Shown here: positions 1 to 7,272 of the stretch, piece after piece
Layout of the letters: the number at the start of each line of letters is the position of its first letter
Numbering within the stretch: position 1 is the first letter of the stretch
Source: an uncultured Allomuricauda sp.
GTDB lineage: Bacteria; Bacteroidota; Bacteroidia; Flavobacteriales; Flavobacteriaceae
Reading direction: 5' to 3'
DNA length: 8,952 nt
Assembly: GCA_937911965.1 (NCBI GenBank)
Contig: CALDPL010000079.1
Span: 1-8,952 of the forward strand
Notes under the pieces: model-generated
What the model was told of the DNA's origin: nothing
The model's input: the letters and a program-made list of their open reading frames with translations, nothing else
The model's database searches: none
Made by a program: the position numbers and the translations under genes

Positions 1-51
1 TTTTTCCTCTTGGCGGCCATGACCTTTAGCCTGCATCGGTTTACCAAATGA
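1..51 (+). CDS. C-terminal end of an upstream protein (partial)
   Basis: Reading frame 1 is open from the window edge to a TGA at 49-51 and encodes 16 residues, FFLLAAMTFSLHRFTK. The other two plus frames hit stops earlier (TGA near base 20, TAG near base 28). The stretch is hydrophobic and ends in a basic tail, which would fit the last membrane segment of an integral membrane protein, but 16 residues are too few to name a family. The next gene starts 43 bases downstream and appears to have its own promoter, which overlaps this end. Confidence 0.45.
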   Translation, partial: FFLLAAMTFSLHRFTK

Positions 52-72
52 GGTGCTTTTGTCGTAACTTTG
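40..72 (+). promoter_or_regulatory. Candidate Bacteroidetes-type promoter for the pRiA4b ORF-3-like gene
   Basis: TAACTTTG at 65-72 matches the Bacteroidetes -7 consensus TAnnTTTG exactly. TTTA at 40-43 matches the -33 element TTTG at three of four positions, and the spacing is 21 bases. Transcription would start near base 78-80, giving a leader of about 15 bases before the ATG at 95. The leader is A-rich (TTAAAAAATTT) with no Shine-Dalgarno, as is usual in this phylum. The -33 element lies inside the last codons of the upstream gene. Confidence 0.5.
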
Positions 73-94
73 TGCCCGAGTTAAAAAATTTCGG

Positions 95-589
95 ATGATT
101 TATAAGATCAGGATCATACTTGATGCCGAGGAGGACATATTCAGGGATATTGAAATCGAGGATGACAATACCTTGGAGGATTTTCACAATGCCATAACCC
201 AGGCCTTCGGTTTTGGGGGCGCGGAAATGGCTTCCTTTTATACCTGTGACGAGCAGTGGAACCAAGATGAGGAGATCGCCCTGTTCGACCTGAGTGAAAA
301 TGGCTCGGAGATCCGCCTGATGAACGAGACCTCCTTGGATGACGTTTTGTCCGAGGAAAGCCCGAAATTGATCTACGTCTATGATTTTTTCAGCATGTGG
401 ACCTTTTTTGTGGAATTGGCCGATATCGTTGAAAAGGACGATGGACGGGTCTATCCGAACCTTTTGTTCAGTTTTGGGGAACTGCCCGATTCCCCTCCCG
501 AGAAAAAATTCGAGGCCGAACCGGAGGTCGATATCGACGAGCTGTTGGACAACTACGACGATATGGACTTTGATGAAAACTGGAACTGA
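95..589 (+). CDS. Plasmid pRiA4b ORF-3 family protein (PF07929-like)
   Basis: The protein has 164 residues. The N-terminal part (residues 1-50) opens with a beta strand, MIYKIRIIL, followed by TLEDFHNAITQAFGF and SFY. This matches the family pattern of a strand, then a helix with L-x-x-x-H-x-x-I, then a surface-displayed aromatic segment. Residues 94-108 (YVYDFFSMWTFFVEL) fit the second hallmark, a Y-x-YDF-x-x-x-W-x-x-x-V-x-L strand. The C-terminus from about residue 132 is very acidic and probably disordered, ending in DFDENWN. Family members are sometimes labelled 'IS1096 element passenger TnpR', but there is no resolvase or transposase motif here and no mobile element nearby, so I do not infer recombination activity. 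The biochemical role is unknown. The gene sits 67 bases before the ndpA-like gene on the same strand, so co-transcription is possible. Confidence 0.8.
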   Translation: MIYKIRIILDAEEDIFRDIEIEDDNTLEDFHNAITQAFGFGGAEMASFYTCDEQWNQDEEIALFDLSENGSEIRLMNETSLDDVLSEESPKLIYVYDFFSMWTFFVELADIVEKDDGRVYPNLLFSFGELPDSPPEKKFEAEPEVDIDELLDNYDDMDFDENWN

Positions 590-656
590 CCCAAGGTTCC
601 ACTGAGGTTCAAAAAATCAATAACCCAATTCATAACTTCCCATTTCCCATAGTACT

Positions 657-1715
657 ATGCTGAACCTATATGCCGCACAGATCGAGAGTATTTCCCTTCA
701 CAGGGTTGGCAACAAAAGTAGAAACGAGCCCTCCTTTTTCTCCGATGCCCCCTTCTCCCCCAACGATGAGACCGCTGGGCTCTTGAAGGAGTATTTTTTT
801 AAGCCCTTCAGGGAAAAGGAAGAAAATTATTTCTGCTTTTCCAATGAGGTCGATCTGGAATTCAACACGGTCCATGGCCTGGTATGCGAACTTTTTGACA
901 GTCCCTCGAACAGCCATGAAATCTCAAAGAAGATCGCCGCCCACCTCTTTGAACAGTCCAACCATCCCCATATCAAAAACGGGGAGGTCTATGTGGTGCA
1001 TTTTTCAGATGTGACATCGGACAATAAAAAGGTGGATGCCGTGGGCATATTCAAAAGTGAGCTGAAACACGATTTCCTACAGTTCCAAGAACAGGGAAGC
1101 AATTTGGAGATCTTGGTCCAACAGGGGATCAACATCAATAAGTTGGACAAGGGCTGCCTGATCCTCAATGAGGATCGGGAAACGGGCTTCAAGGCACTAT
1201 CGGTGGACAGCAACCGCTATGATGCCAAGTATTGGTTGGAGGACTTTTTGGGCCTGGCCCCCTTGACCGATGGTACTTATTACACCAAGAACTATCTTAA
1301 GTTCTGTCAAAACTTTGCCAAGGACGTGGTCCTTCCGGCCGAGGACAAGCAGCAGGAGGTCCTGTTCATGAACCGGGCCGTCAACCATTTTGCCAAGAAC
1401 GATGCCTTTGAGGAAACCGCTTTTTTGAACGAGGTCATCGAAAACCCCGAATTGATCCCGGAGTTCAAACACTATAAGGTGGAAAAGGGCCCCAAGTACA
1501 GCATTGAGGATGTCTCCAATTTCGATATTGCCAACAAGGCGGTCTCAGAGGCCAGAAGAAAGATAAAAAACGTCATCAACCTGGATACCAACATCCAGAT
1601 CAAATTGGATTTCATCAATCCGGAATCCGCTGAAAAGTTTGTGGAAAAAGGCTGGGACGAGGAACGGCAGATGTACTATTATCTGGTGTATTTCAACAAG
1701 GAACAAAAGGCCTGA
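657..1715 (+). CDS. Nucleoid-associated protein, NdpA/YejK-like (37-kDa family)
   Basis: At 352 residues the length fits the 37-kDa nucleoid-associated protein family (PF04245). The recognisable core is in the middle: VYVVHFSDV at 111-119, VDAVGIFKSELK at 126-137, and NRYDAKYWLEDFLGL at 186-200, the best conserved patch (R-Y-x-x-K-Y-W-x-x-x-F-L). The C-terminal third (about 285-347) has a mixed alpha/beta pattern ending in YYYLVYF. E. coli YejK binds the nucleoid without a well-defined function; the flavobacterial homologue presumably also acts on DNA, but nothing in the sequence specifies how. The ATG at 657 is preceded by a 67-base gap with no convincing promoter, so the gene may be transcribed from the promoter at 40-72. 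Its stop codon lies only 2 bases from the stop of the convergent gene. Confident for family, low for function. Confidence 0.85.
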   Translation: MLNLYAAQIESISLHRVGNKSRNEPSFFSDAPFSPNDETAGLLKEYFFKPFREKEENYFCFSNEVDLEFNTVHGLVCELFDSPSNSHEISKKIAAHLFEQSNHPHIKNGEVYVVHFSDVTSDNKKVDAVGIFKSELKHDFLQFQEQGSNLEILVQQGININKLDKGCLILNEDRETGFKALSVDSNRYDAKYWLEDFLGLAPLTDGTYYTKNYLKFCQNFAKDVVLPAEDKQQEVLFMNRAVNHFAKNDAFEETAFLNEVIENPELIPEFKHYKVEKGPKYSIEDVSNFDIANKAVSEARRKIKNVINLDTNIQIKLDFINPESAEKFVEKGWDEERQMYYYLVYFNKEQKA

Positions 1716-1717
1716 GC

Positions 1718-2788
1718 CTATTTGTTGAACAGCTCGTTCATGCTGACATTTTCATAGTTCCGACGCACAAAATCCAAGGCCAGGGCCAGGATTTCACCCA
1801 TGCTGCTACTTTTCTTGAACCCCATATCGTTGGTCAGGTCATAGATTTCCATTTTCAATCTATCAATGTTTTCCTGCAAGGAAATGGGGTCGGTTTTCAC
1901 GGCGGCGAGCAGGCGTTCGATACGGCTCTCGGAACTGATGATCCTCTTGGCCATCATGGATCGTTCCTCGATCTTGTATTGGTCCACGGAGCCCTTTTGC
2001 AATTTGTTGCGGACCAGTTCCACCATTTTGAAGTTCTCCTTGAAAAACTGAGGGCGGTATACCTTCAATTTTCCCTCAAAGGACTGCTGGTCAAAATCAA
2101 TGGCCCTGATCTTATAGACCACATGATCGAAATCGTGTACCGGCACGATGACATAGTTGTAGGAGCGCATATCGCCCAAGAGCCGGATCATGCAACGTTC
2201 GTTGAATTTGACAAATTCCTTGGCCAGTTGGGATTTTTCGGATTCGGAGCAATGCGGCAATTGTTCGTCGATGAACACATCCCCGGGAATCCCTGCAATA
2301 TGCTCCTCGATCAGGGTACCCCCATAGACCAGAAAGTTCAGACTGTAGGGGGAAAGGATGTGTTCCAGTTCCAAACCGTAAATCCTGGAGGCATCGGTCC
2401 TCTTGACATAAAAATAGGTGAAGTTGTCGTTCAGGATGTTCCTCACCTTGATCCGAAAGGGCTTGGAATTTCCAAAGGTGCAATAATCCACCGCATCGAT
2501 GCTGAGGAAATCGTGGATGCGGTCCGTCCCATCGGAATGCAGGACCGAATAGACCTGCTTGAGGCTCAGGTCAATCTCCCTTCGATCAAAGTCCGTATAG
2601 AACACACGGACCCATAGGCTGTCCTTGTCATGGGAATCGTATACGATCACCGAGCCCGTAAAGCGGAGCAGATCCTCATAGAATATGGGAATCTCGATTT
2701 TCCGATTATACCTGTGCAGGTAGGCATCCAACTTTTTTTGGACCGGAAAAGCGGGTTTTTTCTTGGACATCAACTTTTCTTCGGACAT
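1718..2788 (-). CDS. Conserved-looking unknown protein with a probable divergent kinase-like core
   Basis: I do not recognise a named family. With the start at 2788 it has 356 residues and no signal peptide or membrane segment. Motifs appear in the order of a protein-kinase-like fold: FYVKR at 126-130 (K129, like the beta-3 lysine), YGLELEHIL at 137-145 (E140 or E142, like the helix-C glutamate), a hydrophobic strand and hinge FLVYGGTLIEEHIAG at 152-166, a catalytic-loop-like GDMRSYN at 205-211 (D206, N211), and AIDFD at 229-233 (D231, like the metal-binding aspartate). A helical region (about 250-356) follows. This is motif reading, not homology, so phosphotransfer is a hypothesis. The open frame extends to an ATG at 2821, but a candidate promoter lies across 2809-2842, so I prefer 2788; a further ATG at 2770, with GAAGAAAAG just upstream, is also possible. 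It is divergent from the ABC exporter. Confidence 0.75.
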   Translation of the reverse strand: MSEEKLMSKKKPAFPVQKKLDAYLHRYNRKIEIPIFYEDLLRFTGSVIVYDSHDKDSLWVRVFYTDFDRREIDLSLKQVYSVLHSDGTDRIHDFLSIDAVDYCTFGNSKPFRIKVRNILNDNFTYFYVKRTDASRIYGLELEHILSPYSLNFLVYGGTLIEEHIAGIPGDVFIDEQLPHCSESEKSQLAKEFVKFNERCMIRLLGDMRSYNYVIVPVHDFDHVVYKIRAIDFDQQSFEGKLKVYRPQFFKENFKMVELVRNKLQKGSVDQYKIEERSMMAKRIISSESRIERLLAAVKTDPISLQENIDRLKMEIYDLTNDMGFKKSSSMGEILALALDFVRRNYENVSMNELFNK

Positions 2789-2808
2789 TGGTACGGACAA
2801 TTTTGTAA

Positions 2809-2842
2809 CAATTTTACTCAATTGTCGTCAAGTTACTGCAAA
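2809..2842 (-). promoter_or_regulatory. Candidate Bacteroidetes-type promoter for the kinase-like gene
   Basis: Read on the minus strand, TTTG (complement of 2839-2842) is followed after 22 bases by TAAAATTG (complement of 2809-2816), which matches the TAnnTTTG box at all but one position. The expected transcription start, near 2802-2804, leaves short leaders to the ATG codons at 2788 and 2770 and excludes the ATG at 2821. The spacing is slightly longer than the usual 19-21 bases, so this is tentative. Confidence 0.35.
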
Positions 2843-2864
2843 CCCATCAGAAAACGATAGATCC

Positions 2865-3761
2865 TTGGAAACAATATTGACCGTTGATCGGCTCACCAAA
2901 AAATTTGGATATCTCACCGCTGTCAAAGACCTTTCCTTTTCCATTGAAAAAGGCAATGTCTATGGCATTTTGGGTCCCAATGGAAGTGGCAAGTCCACCA
3001 CCTTGGGGATTATTCTCAACGTGGTCAATCCCAGCGGGGGCAGTTTCAGCTGGTTCGACGGGAACACCACCACCCACCAGGCGCTAAAAAAGGTGGGGGC
3101 CATCATTGAACGCCCCAATTTTTATCCCTATATGTCAGCCGAGCAGAACCTGAAACTGGTCTGCAAAATCAAGGAGGTATCCTATGATAAAATCCAGGAG
3201 AAACTGGAATTGGTGGGGCTTTGGGATCGAAAGGACAGCAAGTTCAGGACCTTTTCCCTGGGAATGAAACAGCGTTTGGCCATCGCCTCGGCCCTACTCA
3301 ACGACCCGGAGATTTTGATTCTCGATGAGCCCACCAACGGACTCGATCCCCAAGGGATACACCAGATCCGACAGATCATCAAAAAAATTGCATCCCAGGG
3401 TACCACCATACTTTTGGCCTCCCACCTGCTCGATGAAGTGGAAAAGGTGTGCTCCCATGTGGTGATCCTCCGCAAAGGGGAAAAACTGTATTTCGGGCCG
3501 GTGGACGGCATGTTGGCCAGCCATGGTTTTTTTGAATTGCGTTGCGGGGATATGGCGCTGCTCCAGGCCACCTTGGAGGGCCATGGCAGTTTTGGGAAGG
3601 TGGAAAACTCAGGCGGCACCATTACGGCCTACCTCAAGGAAGAAATGGATGCCGGGAGCCTCAATGGGTTCCTGTACCAAAAGGGATTGGTCCTGTCCCA
3701 TCTGATCAAAAGAAAGGAAAGTCTGGAAGAACAATTTTTGGCCCTTACCAACAACAATTAA
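2865..3761 (+). CDS. ABC transporter ATP-binding protein (bacitracin/lantibiotic-export type)
   Basis: From the TTG at 2865 the protein is METILTVDRL..., 298 residues, the normal size for this subfamily. All nucleotide-binding motifs are present: Walker A GPNGSGKST at 37-45, signature SLGMKQR at 131-137, Walker B ILILDEP at 150-156, D-loop GLD at 159-161 and switch histidine H187 in LLASH. The Q-loop position holds glutamate (IIERPNFYPY, E82) instead of glutamine, as is common in BcrA/GldA-like ATPases. The C-terminal 90 residues are the accessory domain typical of this group. It would power the membrane subunit encoded 12 bases downstream. The frame is open upstream to 2763, but that extension has no similarity to an ABC domain and runs into the divergent gene. 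No ATG lies between, so TTG at 2865 (or TTG at 2877) is the likely start. The exported substrate cannot be told from sequence. Confidence 0.9.
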   Translation: METILTVDRLTKKFGYLTAVKDLSFSIEKGNVYGILGPNGSGKSTTLGIILNVVNPSGGSFSWFDGNTTTHQALKKVGAIIERPNFYPYMSAEQNLKLVCKIKEVSYDKIQEKLELVGLWDRKDSKFRTFSLGMKQRLAIASALLNDPEILILDEPTNGLDPQGIHQIRQIIKKIASQGTTILLASHLLDEVEKVCSHVVILRKGEKLYFGPVDGMLASHGFFELRCGDMALLQATLEGHGSFGKVENSGGTITAYLKEEMDAGSLNGFLYQKGLVLSHLIKRKESLEEQFLALTNNN

Positions 3762-3773
3762 CCCATACCGCCA

Positions 3774-4607
3774 ATGCTACGTCTGCTTCAAATAGAATTC
3801 ATCAAACTCTGGAACAACAGGGCCAGTAAAATATTGACCATTTCCTATTTTGTGCTGTTGACCTCGATCGCACTGATCGCGGCCATTAAATTCGATATAG
3901 GGCCCATCCAGTTCCACTTGGCCGAACAGGGCATCTTCAACTTCCCCTATATCTGGCACTTCAACACCTATGTGGCCGCATTGTTCAAGCTCTTTTTGGC
4001 CATTGTGATCGTATCGATGATGTCCAATGAATACAGCAACAAGACGATCAAACAAAATTTGATCGACGGCTTGTCCAAGAAGGAGTTCATCCTCTCCAAG
4101 GTCCTGACCGTACTGGGGCTTGCATTGATTTCCACAGTTTTTGTCTTTTTGGTCTCCCTGATCTTGGGGCTTGCCTATTCCGATTTCAATGAGATGTCCA
4201 TCATATTTTCCGATATGGAATACCTTCCGGCCTTCTTTTTTAAGTTGATGGCCTTTTTCTCCTTCTGTCTTTTTCTGGGCATGTTGGTAAAACGTTCCGC
4301 CTTTGCCCTGGGCTTTTTGATCCTGTGGGCCATCCTGGAACAGGTCATCTTCGGGCTTTTGGGATGGAAACTCATGAGTTGGGAAATGGCAGCCAGGGTC
4401 AAGGATTTCTTTCCCTTGGAATCCATGGCCAATCTAATCAAGGAGCCCTTTACCAGGCTTTCCGCTGTGCAGAACATCGGAAAACAGATCGGGGAGGAGA
4501 TGAAGTTCGATTACCATGTATACTGGTATGAGTTTCTCATTGTCCTGGCCTGGACCTTTGTCTTTATCTATCTTTCCCATGCCCTTTTGAAAAAACGGGA
4601 CCTTTAG
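3774..4607 (+). CDS. ABC transporter permease, ABC-2 type
   Basis: The 277-residue inner-membrane protein has about six hydrophobic segments, near residues 19-38, 64-83, 110-134, 151-172, 176-197 and 252-271. The cytoplasmic stretch 85-110 (NEYSNKTIKQNLIDGLSKKEF, then the third membrane segment) is the characteristic ABC-2 motif: an acidic residue, T-I-K-x-x-L, and a basic loop after the second segment that couples to the ATPase. The protein ends in LLKKRDL. It starts 12 bases after the ATPase stop, so the two form an operon and probably a homodimeric or heterodimeric exporter of the bacitracin/antimicrobial peptide or gliding/cell-envelope type. Only one permease gene is present here. The substrate is unknown. 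Confidence 0.88.
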   Translation: MLRLLQIEFIKLWNNRASKILTISYFVLLTSIALIAAIKFDIGPIQFHLAEQGIFNFPYIWHFNTYVAALFKLFLAIVIVSMMSNEYSNKTIKQNLIDGLSKKEFILSKVLTVLGLALISTVFVFLVSLILGLAYSDFNEMSIIFSDMEYLPAFFFKLMAFFSFCLFLGMLVKRSAFALGFLILWAILEQVIFGLLGWKLMSWEMAARVKDFFPLESMANLIKEPFTRLSAVQNIGKQIGEEMKFDYHVYWYEFLIVLAWTFVFIYLSHALLKKRDL

Positions 4608-4669
4608 GGGCCTTGTGGGGCTTAGCTCCAAAAAATGGGTTAAACTTTGGGGTTTTGTTTCCATTTGGT

Positions 4670-4679
4670 AAAGGCCTTT
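4670..4679. repeat. Perfect 10-base palindrome upstream of uvrB
   Basis: AAAGGCCTTT lies 14 bases before the uvrB ATG. It is perfectly self-complementary, with no loop, so it is more plausible as a DNA-binding site than as a hairpin. It may be chance, since only one copy is present in the 86-base gap. Confidence 0.25.
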
Positions 4680-4693
4680 GTTATTTTTACGGG

Positions 4694-6685
4694 ATGGGAT
4701 TTCAGATCGTATCAGAATTCGGCCCCACCGGGGACCAACCCCAGGCCATTGCACAATTGGTGGGGGGCATAAAGGACAATGTCGGGTACCAGACCCTTTT
4801 GGGGGTCACGGGTTCCGGGAAGACCTTTACCGTGGCCAATGTGGTGGAGGCCGTACAACGGCCCACTTTGGTCCTGGCCCACAACAAGACCTTGGCGGCC
4901 CAATTGTATTCCGAGTTCAAACAGTTCTTCCCAAACAATGCCGTGGAGTACTTTGTCTCCTACTACGACTACTACCAGCCCGAGGCTTACATTCCGGCTT
5001 CGGGACTCTATATCGAAAAGGACCTCTCAATCAACGAGGATATTGAAAAACTGCGGTTGAGCACCACCTCCTCCCTACTTTCGGGCAGAAGGGACGTGAT
5101 CGTGGTGGCCTCGGTTTCCTGCCTCTATGGCATTGGGAATCCGGTGGAGTTCAAAAAAAATGTGATATCCATCCAAAGGGATCAGCGCATAGCACGCACA
5201 AAATTGCTCAAGCAGCTGGTCCAAAGCCTGTATTCCCGGACCACTGCGGACTTCAAAAATGGGAATTTCAGGGTCAAGGGGGATGTGGTGGATGTGTTTC
5301 CGGGCTATGCCGACCATGCGTACCGAATCCATTTCTTCGGGGACGATATCGAGGAAATCGAGGCCTTGGACCCCTTCAACAACAAGGTGATCGAGAGCTA
5401 TGAATCCCTGAACATCTACCCGGCCAATATGTTTGTCACCTCCCCGGATGTATTGCAGAATGCCATCCGCAACATACAGGACGATTTGGTGAAACAGGTA
5501 TCCTATTTTAAGGAAATCGGAAGGCATCTCGAGGCCAAACGCCTGGAGGAGCGCACCAATTTCGATCTGGAGATGATCCGGGAGCTGGGGTATTGTTCCG
5601 GCATTGAAAATTATTCACGCTACCTCGACGGACGGGAACCGGGGAGCAGGCCTTTCTGCCTGTTGGATTATTTTCCCGATGATTATCTGATGGTGATCGA
5701 CGAGAGCCATGTGACCATTCCCCAGGTACACGCCATGTACGGGGGGGACCGTTCCAGAAAGGAAAACTTGGTGGAATACGGCTTCCGTCTTCCTGCGGCC
5801 ATGGACAACCGTCCCCTGAAGTTCGAGGAATTTGAAAACCTTCAGAACCAGGTCATCCATGTAAGTGCCACCCCTGCCGATTATGAACTGGAACTCAGCC
5901 AAGGGGTCTATGTGGAACAGCTGATCCGGCCCACCGGGCTTTTGGATCCCCTTATTGAAGTCAGGCCGAGCACCAACCAGATCGACGATCTGGTGGAAGA
6001 GATCCGACAAAGGGTGGAATTGGACCAGCGTACCCTGGTGACCACCCTGACCAAGAGAATGGCCGAGGAATTGACCAAATACCTTTCAAGAATCGATGTC
6101 AGGTGCCGCTACATCCATTCCGATGTGGATACCCTGGAACGGGTGGAGATCATGCAGGACCTTCGAAAGGGGCTCTTCGATGTTCTGATCGGGGTGAACC
6201 TGCTCCGGGAAGGTCTCGATTTGCCCGAAGTTTCCCTGGTCGCCATTTTGGATGCGGACAAGGAAGGCTTCCTCAGAAGTACCCGTTCGCTGACCCAAAC
6301 CGTGGGGAGGGCGGCGAGGAACCTCGATGGCAGGGCCATTATGTATGCGGACAAAATCACCGAAAGCATGCAGCGGACCATAGACCAGACCGACTACCGC
6401 AGGGAGAAGCAGATCGCCTACAACAAAGCGAACAACATCACCCCCAAGGCCCTGAACAAGAATCTTGACAACGCCCTGGCCAAGAACTCCGTGTCCACCT
6501 ACCACTTCATCAAGGAGGAACATCGGGCCAAGGAACCCGATCTGGATTACCTGACCCAGGAGCAACGGGAGCGTATGATCCGGGACAAACGAAGGGATAT
6601 GGAAAAGGCGGCCAGGGACCTCAACTTTATTGAAGCCGCCAAATTGCGGGATGAAATAAAGTATCTACAGGCCAATGCCCAATAA
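4694..6685 (+). CDS. uvrB: Excinuclease ABC subunit B (UvrB)
   Basis: UvrB is the damage-verifying helicase-like subunit of nucleotide excision repair, loaded onto DNA by UvrA and then recruiting UvrC for incision. The 663-residue protein is full length. Visible elements in order: Walker A GVTGSGKTF at 37-45; the damage-probing beta-hairpin region YYDYYQPEAYIP at 90-101; Walker B IDESH at 335-339; SATPADYE at 391-398; the helicase domain-2 segment VNLLREGLDLPEVSL at 501-515; motif VI QTVGRAARN at 535-543; and the C-terminal UVR motif, about 623-658, which contacts UvrC. The frame stays open back to a TTG at 4613, but homology begins with MGFQIVSEFGPTGDQPQAI, so ATG 4694 is chosen. It is 86 bases downstream of the permease gene and convergent with hsp20. 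No LexA-type box was recognised upstream. Confidence 0.98.
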   Translation: MGFQIVSEFGPTGDQPQAIAQLVGGIKDNVGYQTLLGVTGSGKTFTVANVVEAVQRPTLVLAHNKTLAAQLYSEFKQFFPNNAVEYFVSYYDYYQPEAYIPASGLYIEKDLSINEDIEKLRLSTTSSLLSGRRDVIVVASVSCLYGIGNPVEFKKNVISIQRDQRIARTKLLKQLVQSLYSRTTADFKNGNFRVKGDVVDVFPGYADHAYRIHFFGDDIEEIEALDPFNNKVIESYESLNIYPANMFVTSPDVLQNAIRNIQDDLVKQVSYFKEIGRHLEAKRLEERTNFDLEMIRELGYCSGIENYSRYLDGREPGSRPFCLLDYFPDDYLMVIDESHVTIPQVHAMYGGDRSRKENLVEYGFRLPAAMDNRPLKFEEFENLQNQVIHVSATPADYELELSQGVYVEQLIRPTGLLDPLIEVRPSTNQIDDLVEEIRQRVELDQRTLVTTLTKRMAEELTKYLSRIDVRCRYIHSDVDTLERVEIMQDLRKGLFDVLIGVNLLREGLDLPEVSLVAILDADKEGFLRSTRSLTQTVGRAARNLDGRAIMYADKITESMQRTIDQTDYRREKQIAYNKANNITPKALNKNLDNALAKNSVSTYHFIKEEHRAKEPDLDYLTQEQRERMIRDKRRDMEKAARDLNFIEAAKLRDEIKYLQANAQ

Positions 6686-6720
6686 AAAGCGGGCCCAAAA
6701 TACATAGATTCGGGGCCCGC
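6684..6720 (-). terminator. Intrinsic terminator of hsp20
   Basis: Arms GCGGGCCC (6689-6696) and GGGCCCGC (6713-6720) form a perfect 8-base-pair GC-rich stem around a 16-base loop. On the minus strand the stem is followed by TTTTT (complement of 6684-6688), so it is oriented to end hsp20 transcription, about 58 bases after that gene's stop. The T-tract overlaps the uvrB TAA. On the plus strand no T-run follows, so for uvrB it would be at best a weak stop. Confidence 0.8.
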
Positions 6721-6778
6721 CGACCAACCATTACAAACATCTTCAAACACCTGGTTGGAGCTCGTTATATGCTCTTGC

Positions 6779-7204
6779 TTAGCCTATGGAGATCAATCGC
6801 TTGGGCTTTGGCAAGGCTTCCTGCTTTTTGGGCAGTACCAATTTTAGGATTCCATCCTCATACTTGGCGTCGATCTTGGATCCATCCACCGAATCGGGAA
6901 GGGTAAAGGCCCTTTTAAAGGAACTATGTACAAATTCCCTACGGGTGTAATTGTCCTTTTTTTCCTTGGATTCGGTCTTGCTCTCACTCGATATGGTCAA
7001 TACATCCTTATCGACCTCAACGGTGAAATCTTCCTTTTTCATCCCTGGAACCGCCAGTTCCAGTTCAAAACCTTCCACGTTGTCCTTGATGTTGACCTTC
7101 GGAACGGAAAACTGCGGTCTTTGGGAACCGCCCAGCCAATCAGGGCCCATAAAATCGTTTAGGAGGGTCGGAAAAAATAAATTGTTTCTATCCACTATGC
7201 TCAT
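6779..7204 (-). CDS. Small heat shock protein, Hsp20/alpha-crystallin family
   Basis: This is an ATP-independent cytoplasmic holdase that binds unfolding proteins during heat or oxidative stress and passes them to DnaK/ClpB. It has 141 residues, normal for bacterial Hsp20. The short hydrophobic N-terminal arm (NNLFFPTLLNDF) is followed by the alpha-crystallin domain, about 34-126, containing FELELAVPGMKKEDFTVEV and the hallmark A-x4-G-x-L near its end (AKYEDGILKLVLP, 113-125). The C-terminal I-x-I oligomerisation motif is present as LISIG (137-141). The start ATG at 7204 gives MSIVDRNNLF. The gene is preceded by a 114-base gap holding two mirrored palindromic elements that may be heat-shock regulatory sites, and it ends in a strong terminator. 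Confidence 0.95.
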   Translation of the reverse strand: MSIVDRNNLFFPTLLNDFMGPDWLGGSQRPQFSVPKVNIKDNVEGFELELAVPGMKKEDFTVEVDKDVLTISSESKTESKEKKDNYTRREFVHSSFKRAFTLPDSVDGSKIDAKYEDGILKLVLPKKQEALPKPKRLISIG

Positions 7205-7272
7205 GTTGAAATAATTTTGGTTAAACTTTCGATTTACCCTAGAAAGACAAAAGGCATACCAAGCCCAAAACC

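Noticed and set aside
95..589. Reading the pRiA4b ORF-3/TnpR-labelled protein as a recombinase or mobile element
   Set aside because: No resolvase catalytic motif, no inverted repeats and no transposase around it; the label is historical.
1979..2617. Long plus-strand open frame (212 codons) inside the kinase-like gene region
   Set aside because: It lies entirely antisense to the minus-strand gene, whose translation shows coherent domain-like motifs; the antisense product has no recognisable features.
4613..4693. N-terminal extension of UvrB from a TTG at 4613
   Set aside because: The 27 extra residues have no similarity to UvrB, and ATG 4694 gives the standard N-terminus and length.
4608..4693. 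Promoter or terminator between the permease gene and uvrB
   Set aside because: TTTG motifs occur (4646, 4654, 4664) but none has a TAnnTTTG box at correct spacing; the short GGGGC/GCTCC hairpin near 4620 lacks a T-tract.
5153..5747. Homopolymer runs in uvrB: eight A at 5153-5160 and seven G at 5741-5747, possible slippage or phase-variation sites
   Set aside because: Both encode conserved-looking residues (FKKN, YGGD) in frame, and phase variation of uvrB has no supporting context here.
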